Positions 60,036 to 64,000 of a stretch of 64,000 bases of DNA are shown here, one piece after another; the stretch's first letter is position 1; each line of letters starts with the position of its first letter. The stretch is from assembly GCF_022605165.1 (NCBI RefSeq), contig NC_063072.1, positions 868,001 to 932,000 of the forward strand. Reading direction: 5' to 3'. This DNA comes from Purpureocillium takamizusanense. Taxonomy: Eukaryota > Ascomycota > Sordariomycetes > Hypocreales > Ophiocordycipitaceae. The translations under genes were made by a program, and so were the position numbers. The notes under the pieces were generated by a model. The model was not told the DNA's origin and searched no databases. It was given only the letters and a program-made list of their open reading frames with translations.

Positions 60036-61612
60036 ATGATGACGGCCGCTCGGCATCAGCAACATCCGCCACAGCTCCCAGTCCTCTCGGCCACCGACAC
60101 CTTTGACCCCGATGAAGTAGTCCCCCGGGACAGTCCCCTCATGCAAGCCCTGCGTCCCAAACTCGAACTGTCGCCGAGTCCGCCGCCGGATATACCACCG
60201 GCCCAAGTCAGTCTCAGCCCTCCTCCCATCGACGACTTCTTCACCTCTAATCGGTCAAAGATCCGCCCTGATTCCGGAGTCGCCGTCCTCGTGTCCTACT
60301 TGGACAATGGCCGCCGTCCGGAACTGGCACGGGTTGCTGGTGCTCAGGCCCTACCAGACGCCGAGGAGGATGTCGGTGACGACTTATTACGTCGTCATTC
60401 ATCCCCAGGACCCGTCGAGTCGCCCCGGACCAGGGATATCGCCTCCGGAGCGAGACCTGGCATGATGGGTCCGACGCTGCAGCACATGGCCGCAGATGCG
60501 CTCCAGGTCGTATCTAAGGAGCCTCGGTGCCCTCCCGCGCCTCGAGAAACGCTGGACATATCGGCATCAACTCGTCACTTGTCCATCAGCGATGACCGAC
60601 CCAAAAACGTCGCAGCTTACGCTTCATCCAGGGAACAACAAAGACCCCCTGTACGCTTAAACACAGAGGCCAGGTCGCCACCGGCAATGCTAACCCCTGC
60701 GAGCGGCGAGCTTCCTCCTCTCCAGATGGACTCCCCCAGGTCAGAGTCGAACGGACAGAGCTTGCCTTCTATCCGCTCCACCCTAGGCGATATCAAACAC
60801 ATACCCTCCGAACCGCCCACGCCCGCAGACAACGAGATATCGGGGCTCCACAGCGCTGGGGCATCTTTTGCAAGATCGCCACCAATGAGCCGGCCACGCC
60901 TACCGCTCATGGCAACCTCCCATGCTTCCCCACCGATCTCCCCAAACGAGGTCTATCAGCGGAGTCTTCCGTCACCGCATTCGCTTCCGGCATCGAGTCC
61001 ATATTACTACCAGGCGAACGGCGTTAGCCATCGACCCAGCGTCGAATATAGTACCAGTGGCACCGGCGAGACTCCCAGTACCGATCACTCAGCCTCGACG
61101 CCTGCTACCGTTGCATCTGTTGTGGATCGCATGAGTATTGATGGCATCACGAACCCGCCCCTCGGCATCTTCGTTTGCAGCTTTGCTGGCTGCAATGCCC
61201 CGCCCTTCCAAACGCAATATCTGCTCAACTCCCACGCCAATGTCCATTCTTCGGCGCGTCCGCACTACTGCCCAGTCAAAGGCTGCTCACGGAGCGAGGG
61301 TGGCAAGGGCTTTAAGCGCAAGAACGAGATGATACGGCATGGTCTGGTCCACGAGTCGCCGGGCTACGTTTGCCCATTTTGCCCGGACAGAGAGCATAAA
61401 TATCCTCGGCCGGATAATTTGCAAAGGTGGGTGATCCACGCTCGCCGTCCGGATCGTACAAAGGCAACGCTAACTGGTGTGGCCGAACGCGTAGGCATGT
61501 TCGGGTGCACCACGTGGACAAAGACAAAGACGATCCGCTGCTCCGGGAGGTACTGGCGCAGCGGCCAGATGGGCCTAACCGGGGCCGGAGAAGGCGAGGA
61601 GTCCCTGCATAG
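60036..61612 (+). CDS. C2H2 zinc-finger transcription factor
   Basis: Exons 60036-61426 and 61495-61612 give 502 residues. The first 350 residues are Ser/Pro-rich and disordered (PVLSATDTFDPDEV, SPSPPPDIPPAQ, PPISPNEVYQRSLPSPHSLPASSPYYY), typical of regulatory regions. The zinc-binding region spans about 385-480. Finger 1 is CSFAGC-x14-H-x4-H (LLNSHANVH). Finger 2 is CPVKGC with RKNEMIRHGLVH. Finger 3 is CPFCPDREHKYPRPDNLQ completed across the 68-bp intron as RHVRVHH. The final exon also encodes KDKDDPLLREVLAQRP and an Arg-rich end. Without splicing the third finger would lose its histidines, so the intron is well supported. The target genes are unknown. Confidence 0.9.
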
Positions 61613-62368
61613 CAACATGGCTACCTGCTACCGCGTCCCGCGGCTCTCGATATTCGGATCTTGTATTCCTGCGGCTTCGGCGAGAACGCTCTCCGATTCC
61701 ATGAACCGCCACAATGGACGAACCACAGCAGAACGGTTGGAGTCATGCCCGCGACGACTTTACGCCCATTTTTTCCCGATCAGGACGTGACTTCTTTGTC
61801 TTCACTGAAGCGTTTAGTAGCCCGCAACTATCGGCGGGAATTTTTTTTTTTTTTGAACACATATTTCTTCATTCTTCGTTTCGGCCTCACGCCTCTGATT
61901 GAAAGCGGCAGGCCCGGCGCATTCGGGTACAATTTTATATACCAGGCTTTTCTTTGGGGGTCTGGGGAGGCCATGGGATGCTGGGCTGTTGTTCTTGTTC
62001 CTTCACGACTCTTCATTTTCCGCCCGGCCGTCCATCCGCTTTGTCATGGCAGGCGCGGCTGGCCGGCGAAGGTGGGGGGATCACCTCATGTCAGGCGGAT
62101 TTCATGTTTTTAGGGCTGGCACGGCGTCCGGATGCTATCAAGTTCGAGTCGAACGAGTTCATGACGGCGAAAGAAAACCAGCAGATTTATATACCAAGTT
62201 ACATATTATGGGCGTAAATTCACCCTCGGTATGACGCAGTATTTTAGTTGGACATGGGCTGACGGGACGCGCCGTTGTCGTAATTGTTCTATCAAAATCA
62301 ACTGGGTGGGGTCTCGTCTTGAACAGGAATACCGTGTAACAACATTGCCACAACAGGAGCTGCCCACG
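61613..62368. other. Intergenic region between convergent zinc-finger and PalB genes
   Basis: No gene is supported. A T14 homopolymer lies at 61841-61854 in the probable 3' flank of the zinc-finger gene. Confidence 0.5.
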
Positions 62369-64000
62369 TCAAAACGGTTCCCACGCGCCGACCTGCACGG
62401 GAGAGTCGCTGAGGATCTCGCCGTCTACGGCCCAGGCCGTGTGGTGGGTGCCAATGCACTCCACAACGAGCCACAGGCCCGCGCCCTGCGCCGTGGCTGG
62501 GTCGATGTCGAAGTCGGGTGTGCGGACAGCCGTAACAGGGTCCTGAAACTCGCCGTTGCCCGAGACGGCCACCGTCTCCTGTGCCGGCCCGGAGCCTCGC
62601 ACGACCGAGACCCGAACCATGAGGGGCGAGGCCTGCCTCCCGCCTTCCTCAGCGCCAGGTGGCAGCACGCTGCGGACGGACACGCTGGCCCGCGTCAGCC
62701 AAGATGCGTGCAAGGAGACGCGGCTCTTCTCGTCTCCTTCGGAAAGGCGGAAGGCGCCCAGGGGAGTCCGCAGCCTGCCGGCTCCGTCGGCAGCGATGGG
62801 GCTGACGGACACAGGCACCATGGACGCGACGCGAAGGGCGAAGTCTGCGATCTGGCCCGCGTCAAAGGTCGAGCAGACCATGGTGTAGTCGCCGGCCTCC
62901 AGCTCGGGCACGTCGGCCACGGCGCACCCGCGCCGATACTCACCCGAGGAGGCGACAAGGTCCTTGACACGGATCGTCGACACTCGTTCCCCGCGCGCCC
63001 ATACCAAGTCGATGTGAATATGAGCATCCGTGCTGTCAGTAGACAGCAAAATTGATAAAGGAGTCGTCCTGTCTATGGACAGCTTGTACTGTGGGTTTTG
63101 ATGATATGTTGGGCAGGATGGGTTGCCACCGGCAGTTCGCCGACCCCAGGACCCCGTTCGGTCAATGAAGTGCGACATGCTCTCCTCAGCCTCGCGGACG
63201 TGGAGCTCTGTGTGAGAGAATATGGAGAGGGTGAAGGTATAGCTGGACAGGGGGAACTCATGCTGATCGACGACGAGCGTGTACTGAGTACCGGGGGCTG
63301 TCTCGAGGCGCGCCAGCGTTTGCGGCGAGTCGACATACGGTCCACGATACATTGCCCCGTCGCTGACTTGCACGCGTTTTCCCTTGTTGTCGAAGACGAG
63401 GATGCTCATGAAGCCGAGCTGGCAAGCGACCGCGGCCATGGTGCCATGTCGGTTACGAGCTATCTCTAGCTCGGCATCGACAAAATGGCGGCTCACCAAG
63501 ACCCAAACAGTGCCTCCGGTCGGCGAGGAGAAGGCGAACTGTGGGTTTCGCACGACAGATCCTCCCAAGTACTTGGGGGGCGTGTCCCACGCGAAATGGT
63601 TGTCCTGTCGATGGGCGAAGAGGCCAGGGTTCCAGTTGAGGTACATGGACTCGAAGTGCTGAGCCACGTCTTCGATGGCCATCCACGTTGTGCTTGTTCG
63701 TGCACGTTACGATTAGCAACGTGTCTGCACACGCCGGGACGGCCGGTACAGTATAGTACTTACTTGTCCTTCTCGACTCCACGGCTCCCGTCCCGGGCCG
63801 TCCCGGCCATGAGTGGCGCGTTGCACCAAGGGTTCTTGATGAGCAGAAGACGGCCACCGTCGGCAGCGAGAGTGAGGTCCTCGACAGCATAGCAATGCTC
63901 GCCAATAAGACCCATGAACTGTTCCTCTTCGGCAGAAATCCGCCCGGTGCCTAGCGTCACAACAATGTCATGGGACTGGTGGGCAGCTTTGATTCGCTCC
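62369..64000 (-). CDS. palB: PalB/Rim13 calpain-like protease, 5' end outside the window
   Basis: Visible exons 63764-64000 and 62369-63692 (minus strand); the start lies beyond position 64000. The upstream exon reads HQSHDIVVTLGTGRI, then GLIGEHCYAVEDL with the catalytic His and LLLIKNPWCN with the catalytic Asn of the calpain triad; the Cys is off the edge. The 71-bp intron (63693-63763) joins to TTWMAIEDVAQHFESMYLNWNPGLFAHRQDNHFAWD, the PalB-specific block. Two C-terminal C2-like/calpain beta domains follow (VWVLVSRHFVDAELEIA, GTQYTLVVDQHEFPLSSYTFTLSIFS, YTMVCSTFDAGQIADFALRV). PalB cleaves the transcription factor PacC at alkaline pH on ESCRT-marked membranes. The acceptor is ACAAG, a less common but valid form, chosen because it restores TTWM in phase. 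Confidence 0.92.

Overview
The window is nuclear DNA of a filamentous ascomycete, most likely a Sordariomycete and probably near Hypocreales. The reasons are short introns (about 49-210 bp) with GTRNGT donors, CTAAC/CTGAC-like branch sites and YAG acceptors, GC-rich coding DNA, short intergenic gaps, and a fungal gene set (CDC25 RasGEF with SH3, DML1, SGF73, PalB calpain, DUF2985 protein, fungal-type tandem kinase). The order-level placement is inference. No operons, tRNA, rRNA, CRISPR array or complete transposon was recognised. I rebuilt 23 protein genes by joining reading frames across introns. Exon coordinates are given in each entry, and reading phase was checked by arithmetic at every junction.

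Layout. 0.5-4.3 kb: Ras guanine exchange factor (+). 6.1-7.2 kb: disordered acidic protein (-). 9.3-10.8 kb: secreted SGNH/GDSL hydrolase (+). 11.4-12.8 kb: SAGA subunit Sgf73 (+). 13.9-14.8 kb: peroxisomal adenine nucleotide carrier (+), tail to tail with a NOSIP-type U-box protein (14.9-16.1 kb, -). 17.6-20.4 kb: active kinase fused to an NLR/HeLo-associated type pseudokinase (+). 21.0-22.2 kb: tafazzin (+), tail to tail with the CDK Pho85 (22.5-23.6 kb, -). 24.3-26.3 kb: septin-like GTPase with a C-terminal membrane segment (+). 26.6-27.4 kb: peroxiredoxin-like protein (-). 28.0-29.7 kb: Dml1/Misato (+). 30.4-32.5 kb: poly(A) polymerase (-). 34.4-36.4 kb: FHA-forkhead factor (+). 37.2-41.1 kb: Clu1 (-). 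41.7-43.9 kb: uncharacterised protein (+). 44.8-46.1 kb: SLC35F6-like transporter (+). 46.7-47.1 kb: Yippee protein (-). 48.7-50.1 kb: DUF2985 membrane protein (-). 51.4-51.8 kb: Sen15 (+), 40 bp from the end of a seven-exon zinc alcohol dehydrogenase (51.9-53.3 kb, -). 53.3-60.0 kb: gene-poor tract with short repeats. 60.0-61.6 kb: C2H2 factor (+). 62.4 kb to the window edge: PalB/Rim13 calpain (-), 5' end missing.

Most genes are housekeeping: Ras signalling, SAGA transcription and forkhead control, RNA processing (Pap1, Sen15, NOSIP), mitochondrial and peroxisomal upkeep (Clu1, Dml1, tafazzin, carrier), phosphate/cell-cycle kinase and pH signalling (PalB). They are unrelated neighbours rather than a cluster. 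Nothing resembles a biosynthetic gene cluster. The least ordinary items are the kinase-pseudokinase fusion, the membrane-anchored septin-like GTPase, a 10-nt first coding exon in the NOSIP gene beside a CTG repeat, and a short intergenic motif around TACGAAGTAC that recurs across the window.
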